Shown: positions 1 through 8,415 of the stretch, in pieces
Layout of the letters: each line of letters opens with the position of its first letter
Position numbering within the stretch: the stretch's first letter is position 1
Assembly (NCBI GenBank): GCA_041743935.1
Contig: JBGTLU010000060.1
Coordinates: 1 to 38,541, forward strand
DNA from: JBGTLU01 sp041743935
Lineage (GTDB): Bacteria > Bacteroidota > Bacteroidia > Sphingobacteriales > Sphingobacteriaceae
Direction of reading: 5' to 3'
DNA: 38,541 bases
Translations under genes and position numbers: made by a program
The notes under the pieces: model-generated
Told to the model about the DNA's origin: nothing
What the model saw: only the letters and a program-made list of their open reading frames with translations
Databases searched by the model: none

Positions 1-1154
1 TAAATGTGATGTATGATGTTGGCGCAAGAGATGAACACCCAGATAAAACTGGATTTGCTCATCTTTTTGAACACTTAATGTTTGGAGGCTCGATAAATAT
101 ACCCGTTTATGACGAACCTCTGCAACGAGTGGGTGGGGAGAATAATGCATTTACCAGCAATGATATTACTAATTATTACGTACAACTGCCAGCTGTAAAC
201 ATAGAAACTGCATTTTGGTTAGAATCGGATAGAATGTTGAATTTGGCTTTTTCTGAAAAGAGTTTAGAAGTACAAAAAAACGTAGTTTGTGAAGAATTTA
301 AGCAACGGTATTTGAATCAGCCATACGGAGATGTTTGGTTAAATTTGCGTCCGCTTGCATACAAAACTCATCCTTATCTATGGGCTACCATTGGAAAAGA
401 ATTGGCACATATAGAAAATGCCAATTTAGACGATGTTAAATCTTTTTTTGCGAAACACTATAATCCATTAAATGCAATATTAGTGGTATCTGGCGATGTA
501 GAGTCAGATAAAATTGTTCCATTAGCCGAAAAATGGTTTGGGGGTATTCCTTCCGGAGAAAAATACCAACGTAATTTATTCATCGAACCAAAACAGACAA
601 AAGAACGAACGCTGACACTAAAACGCAAAGTTCCGGTAGATGCATTGTATAAAGCATATCACATGTGTGCCAGAACCCATGCCGATTATTACGTTAGCGA
701 TATAATAACGGATATTTTATCCCGTGGTCAATCTTCCAGATTATTTCAAACACTTGTAAAAGAAACCCAAATTTTTAGTGAAATAAATGCTTACCAATTA
801 GGAAGTATTGATGCTGGCTTAATGGTTTTAGAAGGGAAACCACACAAAGGATTATCCTTAAAAGAGGCAGAAAGCTTATTAATGAAAGAGATTGATAGAT
901 TAAAAAATGAATTGGTGATTGAACGAGAGCTTCAAAAAATTAAAAATAAAATTGAATCTACCATCACCTTTTCTGAGCTAAGTTTATTGGACAAATCCAT
1001 TAACCTTGCATATTTCGAGTTATTGAGTGATGCTGCTGATTATGCTTTGGAAAAAGAGAAATACCTAGCAGTAACTGCACAAGATATCAAACGAGTAAGC
1101 AATCAGATTTTTGATGAAAATAATTGCTCCACCATTTATTACGAGGCCGAATAA
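1..1154 (+). CDS. M16 family zinc metallopeptidase, catalytic subunit (5' partial)
   Basis: Insulinase-type (M16) peptidase, the catalytic half of a two-gene pair. The inverted zinc motif HLFEH (H-x-x-E-H) lies at residues 19-23 counted from position 6, with acidic residues about 75 further on (VCEEF) that fit the third zinc ligand. The reading frame stays open to the window edge: the codon before position 6 encodes Asn, and the family normally has about 30 more residues upstream, so the GTG at 6 is internal and the true start lies outside the window. Membership in M16B is clear; the substrate is not. The stop codon overlaps the start of the next M16 gene (TAATG), pointing to coupled translation of a heterodimer. 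Confidence 0.93.
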   Translation, partial: NVMYDVGARDEHPDKTGFAHLFEHLMFGGSINIPVYDEPLQRVGGENNAFTSNDITNYYVQLPAVNIETAFWLESDRMLNLAFSEKSLEVQKNVVCEEFKQRYLNQPYGDVWLNLRPLAYKTHPYLWATIGKELAHIENANLDDVKSFFAKHYNPLNAILVVSGDVESDKIVPLAEKWFGGIPSGEKYQRNLFIEPKQTKERTLTLKRKVPVDALYKAYHMCARTHADYYVSDIITDILSRGQSSRLFQTLVKETQIFSEINAYQLGSIDAGLMVLEGKPHKGLSLKEAESLLMKEIDRLKNELVIERELQKIKNKIESTITFSELSLLDKSINLAYFELLSDAADYALEKEKYLAVTAQDIKRVSNQIFDENNCSTIYYEAE

Positions 1155-2428
1155 TGTTAGATAGAACCATAGCACCTGGCTCAAAAGCCATCGATAATAT
1201 TTTCTTGCTTAAACCCGAAAAAAGCACTTTAAAAAATGGGATACAACTTTTTTGTTTTGATGCGGCCGATGCAGATCTACTTAGAATAGAGTTTATTTTC
1301 CCAAATGTAGCTTGGCATGATGAGGCGCCACTTGCAATATCGGTAGCAAATAAGTTAATTACAGAAGGAACTTCGACCAAAACGGCTGTAGAAATAGCAG
1401 AGGCATTGGATTTTTACGGAGCATTTCTTCGCCAAGAAAGCTCAGCCGATCAATCTAGCCTTACTCTTTACACTCTAGGTAAGTATCTAGAACCAAGTTT
1501 AGCAATCGTAAAAGAAGTTTTAATAGATGCCATTTATCCCGCAAAAGAAGTAAAAACATACATCCAAAATGCAAAACAATCGCTTACTGTAAATTTACAA
1601 CGCAATGATGTTTTGGTAAGGAGAAAATTCAACGAAGTACTTTTTGGTTCTAACAGCCAATATGGTTTTAATGCTTTACCGACAGATTATGATCAGATTA
1701 ATTCTGCTCAACTGCTTGCAGCTTACCAAAAACATTATACGGTTGAGAATTGCACCATTGTCGCTTCAGGTAAAATTAAACCCGAGTATAAAAAGTTAAT
1801 TGAAAATTATTTTGGGGAAGATTGGAGAAAAGGAACACACCCCGTGCAATCTAACTTGCAAATACTCCCTCAACCAAAAGCCACTTATTTTATTGAAAAA
1901 CCCGATGCCCTGCAATCTGCCATCCGGATTGGTAAACAATTGGTAAATAGAAGTCATTCGGATTTTACTGGACTACAAGTTTTGAATACTGTTTTGGGTG
2001 GATTTTTTGGATCTAGGTTGATGGCAAATATTAGAGAAGATAAAGGCTATACCTACGGCATTGGTTCAGGCATTTATAGCATGCAACATGCAGCATATTT
2101 CTTCATAGCTACCGAAGTAGGAACCGACGTAACCGGTGCTGCCATTGCTGAAATATACAAGGAAATTAATCTTTTAAAAACGGAGCCTATCCCCGAAAGT
2201 GAATTATCACTTGTAAGGAATTATTTATTGGGTAATTTCTTGGGAAGTTTGGAAAATGCCTTTGCCCATGCAGATAAATTCAAAAACATTCATTTTTATG
2301 GTTTAGGGTATGATTATTACGAAAATTATCTGGAAACCGTTAAAACCATTACTAGCAACCAATTGCAATCATTAGCTAATCAGTATTTGAATAATGACTT
2401 TTATGAGGTAGTAGTAGGGAAGAAATAA
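1154..2428 (+). CDS. M16 family peptidase-like protein, non-catalytic subunit
   Basis: Partner of the preceding M16 peptidase. It has the M16 two-lobe length (424 aa) but no HxxEH motif in the N-terminal half, so it should not bind zinc. The C-terminal half keeps the Arg/Tyr substrate-binding signature of the inactive partner (REDKGYTYGIGSG). The ATG at 1154 was chosen because it forms a TAATG overlap with the upstream stop; an in-frame upstream start at 1124 would overlap the first gene by 31 nt and add residues unlike the family. Such pairs form a closed chamber that degrades peptides, in the periplasm or associated with the envelope. No signal peptide is obvious on this subunit. Confidence 0.9.
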   Translation: MLDRTIAPGSKAIDNIFLLKPEKSTLKNGIQLFCFDAADADLLRIEFIFPNVAWHDEAPLAISVANKLITEGTSTKTAVEIAEALDFYGAFLRQESSADQSSLTLYTLGKYLEPSLAIVKEVLIDAIYPAKEVKTYIQNAKQSLTVNLQRNDVLVRRKFNEVLFGSNSQYGFNALPTDYDQINSAQLLAAYQKHYTVENCTIVASGKIKPEYKKLIENYFGEDWRKGTHPVQSNLQILPQPKATYFIEKPDALQSAIRIGKQLVNRSHSDFTGLQVLNTVLGGFFGSRLMANIREDKGYTYGIGSGIYSMQHAAYFFIATEVGTDVTGAAIAEIYKEINLLKTEPIPESELSLVRNYLLGNFLGSLENAFAHADKFKNIHFYGLGYDYYENYLETVKTITSNQLQSLANQYLNNDFYEVVVGKK

Positions 2429-2492
2429 AAATTCTTTCCGAATTATTAACCACTTACAATTACGAGGCTTTGACGAAAATATAAATTAACCC

Positions 2493-2566
2493 CGTCATAG
2501 GGATAGCGTAGCGAAGCTTAGGTTTCGCTACGCATTGACGATTAAGTATGATACTTAATACTTTTT
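2493..2566 (+). terminator. Double hairpin with T-run, candidate terminator of the M16 operon
   Basis: A perfect 10-bp inverted repeat, GCGTAGCGAA (2506-2515) and TTCGCTACGC (2524-2533), sits inside an outer CGTCA/TGACG pair (2493-2497 and 2536-2540). It is followed by a perfect 9-bp AT-rich hairpin, ATTAAGTAT-G-ATACTTAAT (2541-2559), and TTTTT at 2562-2566. The position 65-140 nt after the M16 stop suits termination. It also lies just after the end of the minus-strand small ORF, so it could work in both directions. The first hairpin may instead be a mobile palindromic element. Confidence 0.4.
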
Positions 2567-2595
2567 ACATCTCATTTCCTACCTACTACCACCTA

Positions 2596-2736
2596 TTTAC
2601 CCCTGACCGCTTAAATCAAAGACTCCATCTTCTGGGTTACCGCCTTTTACCACCATCTTGACTAGTTTTAGGTTAGCTACTAAGGTTTTTAAGTTTCCTT
2701 TTTTGTTTATGCTGGGTTTGTTGTATCGCTTTTTCA
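2596..2736 (-). CDS. Small ORF (46 aa) with lasso-peptide-like leader; putative RiPP precursor
   Basis: An ATG-started ORF of 46 codons, too short for routine gene calling. Its N-terminus, YNKPSINKKGNLKTL (residues 5-19), fits the lasso leader pattern Y-x-x-P-x-L-x3-G-x4-L with Ile in place of Leu. All ten Lys/Arg lie in residues 2-31, while all three acidic residues (E36, D37, D41) lie in the C-terminal part GGNPEDGVFDLSGQG (32-46). If the core began at G33, D41 would be core position 9, the spacing used for a lasso macrolactam. Against this: the usual Thr two residues before the cleavage site is absent, and no cyclase, RRE protein or leader peptidase is in the window. It shares the orientation of the upstream delta-60 gene, separated by a hairpin repeat. 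It could be a spurious ORF. Confidence 0.4.
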
Positions 2737-2744
2737 TGTTTTTT

Positions 2745-2756
2745 TGTTATTAATAA
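2745..2756. repeat. 12-bp AT-rich perfect palindrome before the small ORF
   Basis: GTTATTAATAAC (2745-2756) reads the same on both strands and ends 8 nt before the ATG of the minus-strand 46-aa ORF. It could be an operator half-site pair or chance in AT-rich DNA. Confidence 0.25.
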
Positions 2757-2767
2757 CCACCCCCTGC

Positions 2768-2806
2768 CCCCTCCTAAACAAGGAGGGGAGTCGCGAAGCT
2801 TCGCGA
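2768..2806. repeat. GC-rich compound inverted repeat downstream of the delta-60 gene
   Basis: CCCCTCCT (2768-2775) and AGGAGGGG (2781-2788) form an 8-bp stem with loop AAACA. Immediately after comes a perfect 16-bp palindrome, TCGCGAAGCTTCGCGA (2791-2806). Read on the minus strand this begins 14 nt after the stop of the 913-aa gene, so it could act as a transcript end, though no T-run follows. C-run/G-run hairpins of this kind are common intergenic repeats in Bacteroidota (from memory); the second palindrome looks like an added module. Confidence 0.5.
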
Positions 2807-2819
2807 GGGTAGGGTATCG

Positions 2820-5561
2820 TTATAATTTGATGAAGGTTTTAGTTACTCGTTCTCCGTTTTGAGTGATGGTTGCTTTGTACAATCCGCCAAGCAGAGATGC
2901 TACATTTATTTTAGTGGATGTACTCTCTAGTACTATTCTGCCCAGCATGTCCACAATCAGTACCGTCATTGGTGCCTCGCTGGGTACATAGATTTCCAGC
3001 AGGGAGTTTACGTAACCGTTCAGTAAATAAATGGTACTCGGCAGGTTTACTTCTGCTACTTGTATGCCCAGTTCGGTTTTGGTACCGTTAAAGTCGGTTT
3101 GGAAGAGGCGGTAGTAGTTTAGTCCGTTGGCAGGGCGCTCATCTGTGAATTGATAGTCTATCGGTTTGGAGCTAAAGCCTGCACCGGGTACTTGTGCCAG
3201 TTCATCCCAGAGTTTTCCATCGGCACTACGCTCTACACTAAAGTGGCTGTTGTTCTGCTCCGAGCCGGTGCTCCAACGTAGCATAATTTTACGCTCTTGG
3301 GTACGGGCTGTAAACTCTTGTAAAATAATTGGTAATACGATATCATCGCCATTTATGCGGGTGAATCGGTTAGCAGCTAAATTGTTAAACGACGTAAATA
3401 TACCACCAAGTAAAATCTTGCCATCCGGTTGTAAATGTAAAGCGGAAACTGTGTTATTTGCACTAGTTCCAGTATTGGAATTGAAAGTTTCATCCAATGA
3501 ACAACCACATTCATTCATCCGAGTGAAACGGTTAGCATTTTGCCCATTATAGTTGGTGAAAGCTCCACCAACCAGAATTCTACCATCTACTTGCAAATTA
3601 AGGGCAAACACTGGTCCGGAGAAACCAATAATACCGGTGTTAAAAGTACCGTCACTGCTTCCGTCTGCATTCAATCGTGCAATTCTGCCACTATTTGTAC
3701 CATTGTAGTTGGTAAAATTACCGGATATATAAATTTTCCCATCACCACGTAATGCAATGGCACTCACAAAATCGTTTGCGCCGGTTCCTGGGTTAAAAGA
3801 GATGTCTAAGGTGCCATCATTATTTAGACGTGCTATACGATTGCGGCTTACTCCATTGAAATCGGTAAACGCCCCTCCAATGAGTATCTTCCCATCGGGT
3901 TGAACGACAATAGAAGTCAAAAATGCATTGGGCCCTGTATCAGTGGTAAACGTTTGATCAACTGTGCCAGTTGAGTTCAAACGTGCTAAATTAGGAATAT
4001 TGTTCCCGTCAATAAGCGTAAAAGATCCCCCAATTAACATTTTACCATCGGATTGTACTTTGATCACACTGACAGTATTATTTAGGCTAGTAAAAAAGGT
4101 GTTATCGGTGCTTCCATCTGCATTTAGGCGTACTAAAAAAGCATTGTTTAAACCATTGAAGGTGGTAAAATCACCACCTACCAGAATCTTGCCATCCGGC
4201 TGAACTGCTATTGCACGAACAGCGCCATTTGCGCCGGTTGTATTGAATGTTGAATCTAGACTACCATCAGCATTAATTCTGGCAATTACGACTTTCGTTG
4301 TACCATTGTAAGAAGTAAAGCTACCGCCAATCAGTATTTTACCACCTGATTGACGAGTTATGGCAATAACTTCATTATTAGCACCATTAATTAACGTGCG
4401 GTAAGTATTATCCAACGTACCATCAGGATTAATCCGTGCGTTCCGTGCGCGTTCTACCGTATTGTAAGCCAAGAATGCGCCGGCAATGATTATTTTGCCA
4501 TCGGTTTGTAAAACTACGCTACTCACGTTATTATCGGCTCCTGTCCCGGGGGCGAAAGCTGCATCTAACGCTCCATTATTACTTAATCGAGCAATTCGAT
4601 TACGACTTGCCCCATTGTACTCGGTAAACACTCCTCCAATTACTATATTATTATCTGGTTGCAATACGATAGATGTTAAAAATCCATTTGTTTCTACCGT
4701 AACAAAAGTAAGGTCAACGGTACCATCTGCATTACTACGTGTGATATTTTTTGTCGCACGAGTATCATATCTGGTAAACGCCCCTCCAATTAAAATTTTT
4801 CCGTCTGGTTGTAAAACTATGTTACCAATTACATTATCAGCACCGCTTCCAATGAAAGTTCCGTCTACTGATCCGTCTGAGTTTAAACGAGTAATACGGT
4901 TTGCGGGAGTTTCACTAAAGAAAGTAAAATCACCACCTACAAGTATTTTCCCATCGGGTTGTACGGCAATTGCGCGTACAACATCACTTGCCATCGGATC
5001 AAATCCGGCATCTAATGAACCATCGCTATTCAGACGAGCAATAAAATTTCTTGATGCGTTATCGTACATAGTAAATGCACCACCAATCAATATTTTATTA
5101 TCGCTTTGTAATGCAAGAGCAATTACACTGTTGTTTGCACCCTCTGAAAGGCTTTGAAAGGTATTATCCAGACTTCCATCAGTATTTAGTCGTGCTATAC
5201 GAGGTCGACTGATATCATTCACAGAAGTAAAGTCGCCTCCAATTAAAATTTTACCATCGGGCTGAATTAAAATAGTACTAACAATTCCGTTTGTGCCTAC
5301 ACCCGGATTGAAAGTATTATCTACCGTGCCATCCATGTTTAGTCTGGCGATGTTTCGAGCACTAACGCCTGAATTTATATAGGTAAAATCACCGCCAATG
5401 ATTACTTTGCCATCGGGTTGCAGTGCTTGTGAAAAAATATTATTTACCAATGCAACTACATCGTCAGGATTAAAGGTGGCATCTTTAGTACCGGGGGCTT
5501 GTGCTGTTACTTTGTTGAGAAAAAGCAACAAAAGAATCGATAAAATGTAGATTTTCTTCAT
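2820..5561 (-). CDS. Secreted delta-60 repeat (beta-propeller) protein with T9SS sorting tail
   Basis: A 913-aa exported protein. Residues 1-20 are a signal peptide (Lys-Lys, hydrophobic run, cut near TAQAP). From about 28 to 742 it carries 14 tandem delta-60 repeats of about 50 residues, each of the form LQPDGKILIGGDFT...IARLNADGSLD.TF. Residues about 745-840 look like the Bacteroidota fibronectin-type linker (WSTGSEQNNSHFSVERS, then the YYRL block), and about 845-913 matches a type A T9SS C-terminal domain ending GLYKATITQNGERVTKTFIK. It should pass the inner membrane by Sec and the outer membrane by T9SS; PorQ of that pathway is encoded in this window. Fourteen repeats would fit two seven-bladed propellers (inference). 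Ligand and function are unknown. Confidence 0.92.
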   Translation of the reverse strand: MKKIYILSILLLLFLNKVTAQAPGTKDATFNPDDVVALVNNIFSQALQPDGKVIIGGDFTYINSGVSARNIARLNMDGTVDNTFNPGVGTNGIVSTILIQPDGKILIGGDFTSVNDISRPRIARLNTDGSLDNTFQSLSEGANNSVIALALQSDNKILIGGAFTMYDNASRNFIARLNSDGSLDAGFDPMASDVVRAIAVQPDGKILVGGDFTFFSETPANRITRLNSDGSVDGTFIGSGADNVIGNIVLQPDGKILIGGAFTRYDTRATKNITRSNADGTVDLTFVTVETNGFLTSIVLQPDNNIVIGGVFTEYNGASRNRIARLSNNGALDAAFAPGTGADNNVSSVVLQTDGKIIIAGAFLAYNTVERARNARINPDGTLDNTYRTLINGANNEVIAITRQSGGKILIGGSFTSYNGTTKVVIARINADGSLDSTFNTTGANGAVRAIAVQPDGKILVGGDFTTFNGLNNAFLVRLNADGSTDNTFFTSLNNTVSVIKVQSDGKMLIGGSFTLIDGNNIPNLARLNSTGTVDQTFTTDTGPNAFLTSIVVQPDGKILIGGAFTDFNGVSRNRIARLNNDGTLDISFNPGTGANDFVSAIALRGDGKIYISGNFTNYNGTNSGRIARLNADGSSDGTFNTGIIGFSGPVFALNLQVDGRILVGGAFTNYNGQNANRFTRMNECGCSLDETFNSNTGTSANNTVSALHLQPDGKILLGGIFTSFNNLAANRFTRINGDDIVLPIILQEFTARTQERKIMLRWSTGSEQNNSHFSVERSADGKLWDELAQVPGAGFSSKPIDYQFTDERPANGLNYYRLFQTDFNGTKTELGIQVAEVNLPSTIYLLNGYVNSLLEIYVPSEAPMTVLIVDMLGRIVLESTSTKINVASLLGGLYKATITQNGERVTKTFIKL

Positions 5562-5803
5562 AAAAGAGAGATTAAGTTAGATGAGATTATTAGGTTATTT
5601 GTTTAAGATATTAGACATAATTTATGTTGTTTTGATTTGCCAAAATAAATATCCGTTTTCAAAATCCAAAAAAAATTATTAAATAATTTGCTGTTAAGTA
5701 TCTAGTAAACTGATATCTACGTGAAACAGGTTGTTGATGGTTTTAGTAAAGCAAGAGAAATTTTAAAGTAATCTGTTTCATGCTAGAGATCGCCAGGTCT
5801 CAC

Positions 5804-5857
5804 TTATTACGATAGCGAAGCCTCGCCATGGGCTCCTTTAGACTTATAAAGTAATAA
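5804..5857. repeat. Imperfect hairpin element containing GCGAAGC
   Basis: Outer 7-bp arms TTATTAC and GTAATAA enclose GATAGCGAAGCC, with inner pairs GCGA/TCGC and AGCC/GGCT. The GATAGCGAAGC core resembles the GATAGCGTAGCGAAGC segment at about 2502-2517 and the GCGAAGC in the palindrome at 2791-2806. I see no transposase or target duplication. Confidence 0.3.
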
Positions 5858-5897
5858 TAACTTTGGATTAAATTAAGAAAAGGGGCAAGGCGAACGA

Positions 5898-5910
5898 ATC
5901 CCGCAGGGAT
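5898..5910. repeat. ATCCC-GCA-GGGAT short hairpin
   Basis: Perfect 5-bp inverted repeat with a 3-nt loop upstream of topA. It resembles short REP-like intergenic sequences seen across Bacteroidota. No second copy was noticed in the window. Confidence 0.3.
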
Positions 5911-6014
5911 GATATTTCTTACTTCCTATTCCGATGCGAAATTTTGATACCAAACCTTTAGCCCCCTGATTAAAGGAATATTAGATATGTAAAACCAATA
6001 AAATGTAAACCATA

Positions 6015-6042
6015 GTTGCAGATACAAGGGCTAATAACTTTC
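6015..6042 (+). promoter_or_regulatory. Possible topA promoter
   Basis: GTTG (6015-6018) and TAACTTTC (6035-6042) resemble the Bacteroidota -33 TTG and -7 TAnnTTTG boxes. The 16-nt gap is shorter than usual and the last -7 base is C instead of G. The start codon follows 25 nt later. Confidence 0.25.
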
Positions 6043-6067
6043 TTTGCAACATTCTCAGAAGTGTATA

Positions 6068-8401
6068 ATGGCAAAAAATTTATTAATTGTAGAGTCGCCG
6101 GCGAAGGCAAAAACCATAGAGGGATACCTAGGGGCAGATTTTCTGGTGAAATCTAGCTATGGACACATCCGCGATTTAGGCAAAGGTGACGACGCCATAG
6201 ATGTAGAAAATAATTTTACACAACGGTATGAGATTCCGGCTGATAAAAAAGCAATAGTTACCGAACTTAAGAAATTAGCAAAACAGGCCGAGATGGTTTG
6301 GCTAGCATCGGATGAAGACCGAGAAGGAGAAGCAATTGCCTGGCATTTATACGATGCATTAGGTTTAGATGAGAAAAAAACCAGACGCATTGTCTTTCAT
6401 GAAATTACTAAACCTGCCATCCTAAGAGCAGTTGATAACCCTAGAGGAATAGATTATAACTTGGTAAATGCCCAACAAGCTCGCCGTGTGTTGGATCGAT
6501 TGGTTGGTTTTGAACTCTCGCCAGTATTATGGAGAAAAGTGAAACCTTCACTTTCTGCCGGAAGAGTACAATCTGTTGCAGTAAGGTTAATTGTAGACAG
6601 AGAAAGAGAAATTAATCAGTTTAAAGCTAAAGCTGCTTTTAAGATTACTGCTTTATTTTCTACAGATGGTAAAAAAGTAAACTTAAAAGCAGAATTACCC
6701 GAAAGGTTTGATACCCTTGAGGAAGCAAATACATTTTTACAGGACTGCATAGATGCTACATTTAAGGTAGCAGATTTAGACGTAAAGCCAGCCAAACGTT
6801 CGCCTGCTGCTCCATTTACTACTTCTACATTACAACAAGAAGCAGCCAGAAAATTAGGCTATTCGGTGGCCAGAACCATGCAGGTTGCCCAAAAATTATA
6901 CGAAGCAGGTAAAATAACCTACATGCGAACCGATTCTGTGAATTTATCGGATACTGCTTTAGCTGCTGCAAAAGAGGAAATTAATAAATCATACGGCGAA
7001 AAATATTACGAGTTCAGAAAATACAAAAACAAATCAGCCAGTGCCCAAGAAGCGCACGAAGCAATCCGTCCAACGTATTTTAATGATCATACTATTGATG
7101 CAGAAAATGCAGAAAAACGCTTATATGAATTGATTTGGAAGCGTGCTATTGCTTCGCAAATGAGTGAAGCCCAGTTTGAAAAAACTACTGCTAAAATTGC
7201 TATATCCACCCGTAAAGAAAATTTAATCGCCTCAGGTGAAGTACTAAAGTTCGATGGATTTCTGAAAGTATATTACGAGTCTAAAGAAGAAGAGGATGAA
7301 ATAATAGATACTAACGAAGATTCAACTACCATTTTACCCCCGCTAAGCAAGGGTCAGACTTTAGAATCAAGGTTGATAACTGCTGCTGAGCGTTTTACCA
7401 GACCATCTGCACGCTACACCGAAGCTAGTTTGGTAAAAAAATTAGAAGAGTTAGGAATAGGGAGGCCCTCTACTTATGCTCCAACCATTTCAACCATTCA
7501 AAAAAGAGGGTATGTGATTAGAGAAGATAGAGAAGGAAAACCAAGAAATTACAGGGTGATGGTTTTGGAGGATGGGAAAATCAGTCAAAAAACAGAAACG
7601 GAAATGACAGGAGCTGAGCGTGCAAAGCTTTTCCCGAGTGATATTGGAGCTGTAGTAAACGATTTCTTGGTTCAGCATTTCCATGGCATTGTAGATTTTA
7701 ATTTTACGGCAACGGTAGAAAAAGAATTTGATGAAATTGCTCAGGGATTAAAAGAGTGGTCGAGCATGATTCGTACTTTTTATGAGCCCTTTCATAAAGA
7801 TGTTACCAATACCTTAGAAGTTGCAGAACGCGCTACCGGAGAGAGAGAATTAGGAATTCATCCAGAAAGTGGCAAAAAGATGTCTGTTAGAATTGGCAGA
7901 TATGGTCCATTTGTACAAGTTGGCGACTCTGAGGGGGACGAAAAACCTCAATACGTTAGTTTAAGAGCCGGACAATCCATTGAAACCATCACATTAGAAG
8001 AAGCTTTGGAGTTGTTCAAACTCCCCAAACAGGTAGGTACTTTCGAAGACAAAGTTATGACCGTTGCAATTGGCAGGTTTGGGCCTTATGTTCGTCACGA
8101 CAGCCAGTTTTTTTCACTTTCTAAAGAAGATGATCCACATACGCTAACCGAAGAAAGAGCGATTGAAATTATTTTGGATAAGCGGAAAAAAGATGCAGAA
8201 AAACTGATTAAAATATTTGATGAAGACCCTCGAATACAAATTCTGAATGGAAGATGGGGGCCATATATTTCTTTCGGGAAACAAAACATTAAAATTCCAA
8301 AAGGCAAAGAACCCAATGATTTAACTTATCAGGAGTGTGTTGATTTAGCAGAAAAAGATGCAGCAACGCCTAAAAAAGGTCGCTTTGCGAAGAAAAAGTA
8401 G
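6068..8401 (+). CDS. topA: DNA topoisomerase I (type IA)
   Basis: Relaxes negatively supercoiled DNA behind polymerases by single-strand cutting and passage. The 777-aa product starts at ATG 6068 (MAKNLLIVESPAKAKTI, the canonical N-terminus); an upstream in-frame start at 6044 would add eight unrelated residues. The TOPRIM metal site is SDEDREGE (81-88), and the catalytic tyrosine is Y285 in GKITYMRTDS. After the core, the C-terminus has three Topo-C repeats without zinc cysteines: residues around SVRIGRYGPFVQVGD, VAIGRFGPYVRHD and LNGRWGPYISFGK. This replaces the zinc fingers of the E. coli enzyme. A Lys-rich tail ends the protein. The next gene begins 14 nt after the stop, probably in the same transcript. 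Confidence 0.98.
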   Translation: MAKNLLIVESPAKAKTIEGYLGADFLVKSSYGHIRDLGKGDDAIDVENNFTQRYEIPADKKAIVTELKKLAKQAEMVWLASDEDREGEAIAWHLYDALGLDEKKTRRIVFHEITKPAILRAVDNPRGIDYNLVNAQQARRVLDRLVGFELSPVLWRKVKPSLSAGRVQSVAVRLIVDREREINQFKAKAAFKITALFSTDGKKVNLKAELPERFDTLEEANTFLQDCIDATFKVADLDVKPAKRSPAAPFTTSTLQQEAARKLGYSVARTMQVAQKLYEAGKITYMRTDSVNLSDTALAAAKEEINKSYGEKYYEFRKYKNKSASAQEAHEAIRPTYFNDHTIDAENAEKRLYELIWKRAIASQMSEAQFEKTTAKIAISTRKENLIASGEVLKFDGFLKVYYESKEEEDEIIDTNEDSTTILPPLSKGQTLESRLITAAERFTRPSARYTEASLVKKLEELGIGRPSTYAPTISTIQKRGYVIREDREGKPRNYRVMVLEDGKISQKTETEMTGAERAKLFPSDIGAVVNDFLVQHFHGIVDFNFTATVEKEFDEIAQGLKEWSSMIRTFYEPFHKDVTNTLEVAERATGERELGIHPESGKKMSVRIGRYGPFVQVGDSEGDEKPQYVSLRAGQSIETITLEEALELFKLPKQVGTFEDKVMTVAIGRFGPYVRHDSQFFSLSKEDDPHTLTEERAIEIILDKRKKDAEKLIKIFDEDPRIQILNGRWGPYISFGKQNIKIPKGKEPNDLTYQECVDLAEKDAATPKKGRFAKKK

Positions 8402-8415
8402 ATTTTTATAAATTC

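Larger units (their letters stand above)
5562..6067. other. 506-bp intergenic region between the delta-60 gene and topA
   Basis: No convincing ORF or RNA gene. It holds the upstream regions of two divergent genes and short inverted repeats. TTATTAC (5804-5810) pairs with GTAATAA (5851-5857) around a segment containing GCGAAGCCTCGC, itself able to fold. ATCCC-GCA-GGGAT (5898-5910) is a small perfect hairpin of a type often repeated in Bacteroidota genomes (from memory). The stretch at 5640-5700 is very AT-rich. Confidence 0.6.

Noticed and set aside
3166..5157. Long ORFs on the plus strand opposite the delta-60 gene (for example 4486-5157)
   Set aside because: They mirror the repeat periodicity of the real gene, lack recognisable motifs, and are shadows of its biased codon use.
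2820..5561. CRISPR-like periodicity of about 150 bp
   Set aside because: The period is the delta-60 protein repeat in an intact reading frame; there are no identical short repeats with unique spacers and no cas gene.
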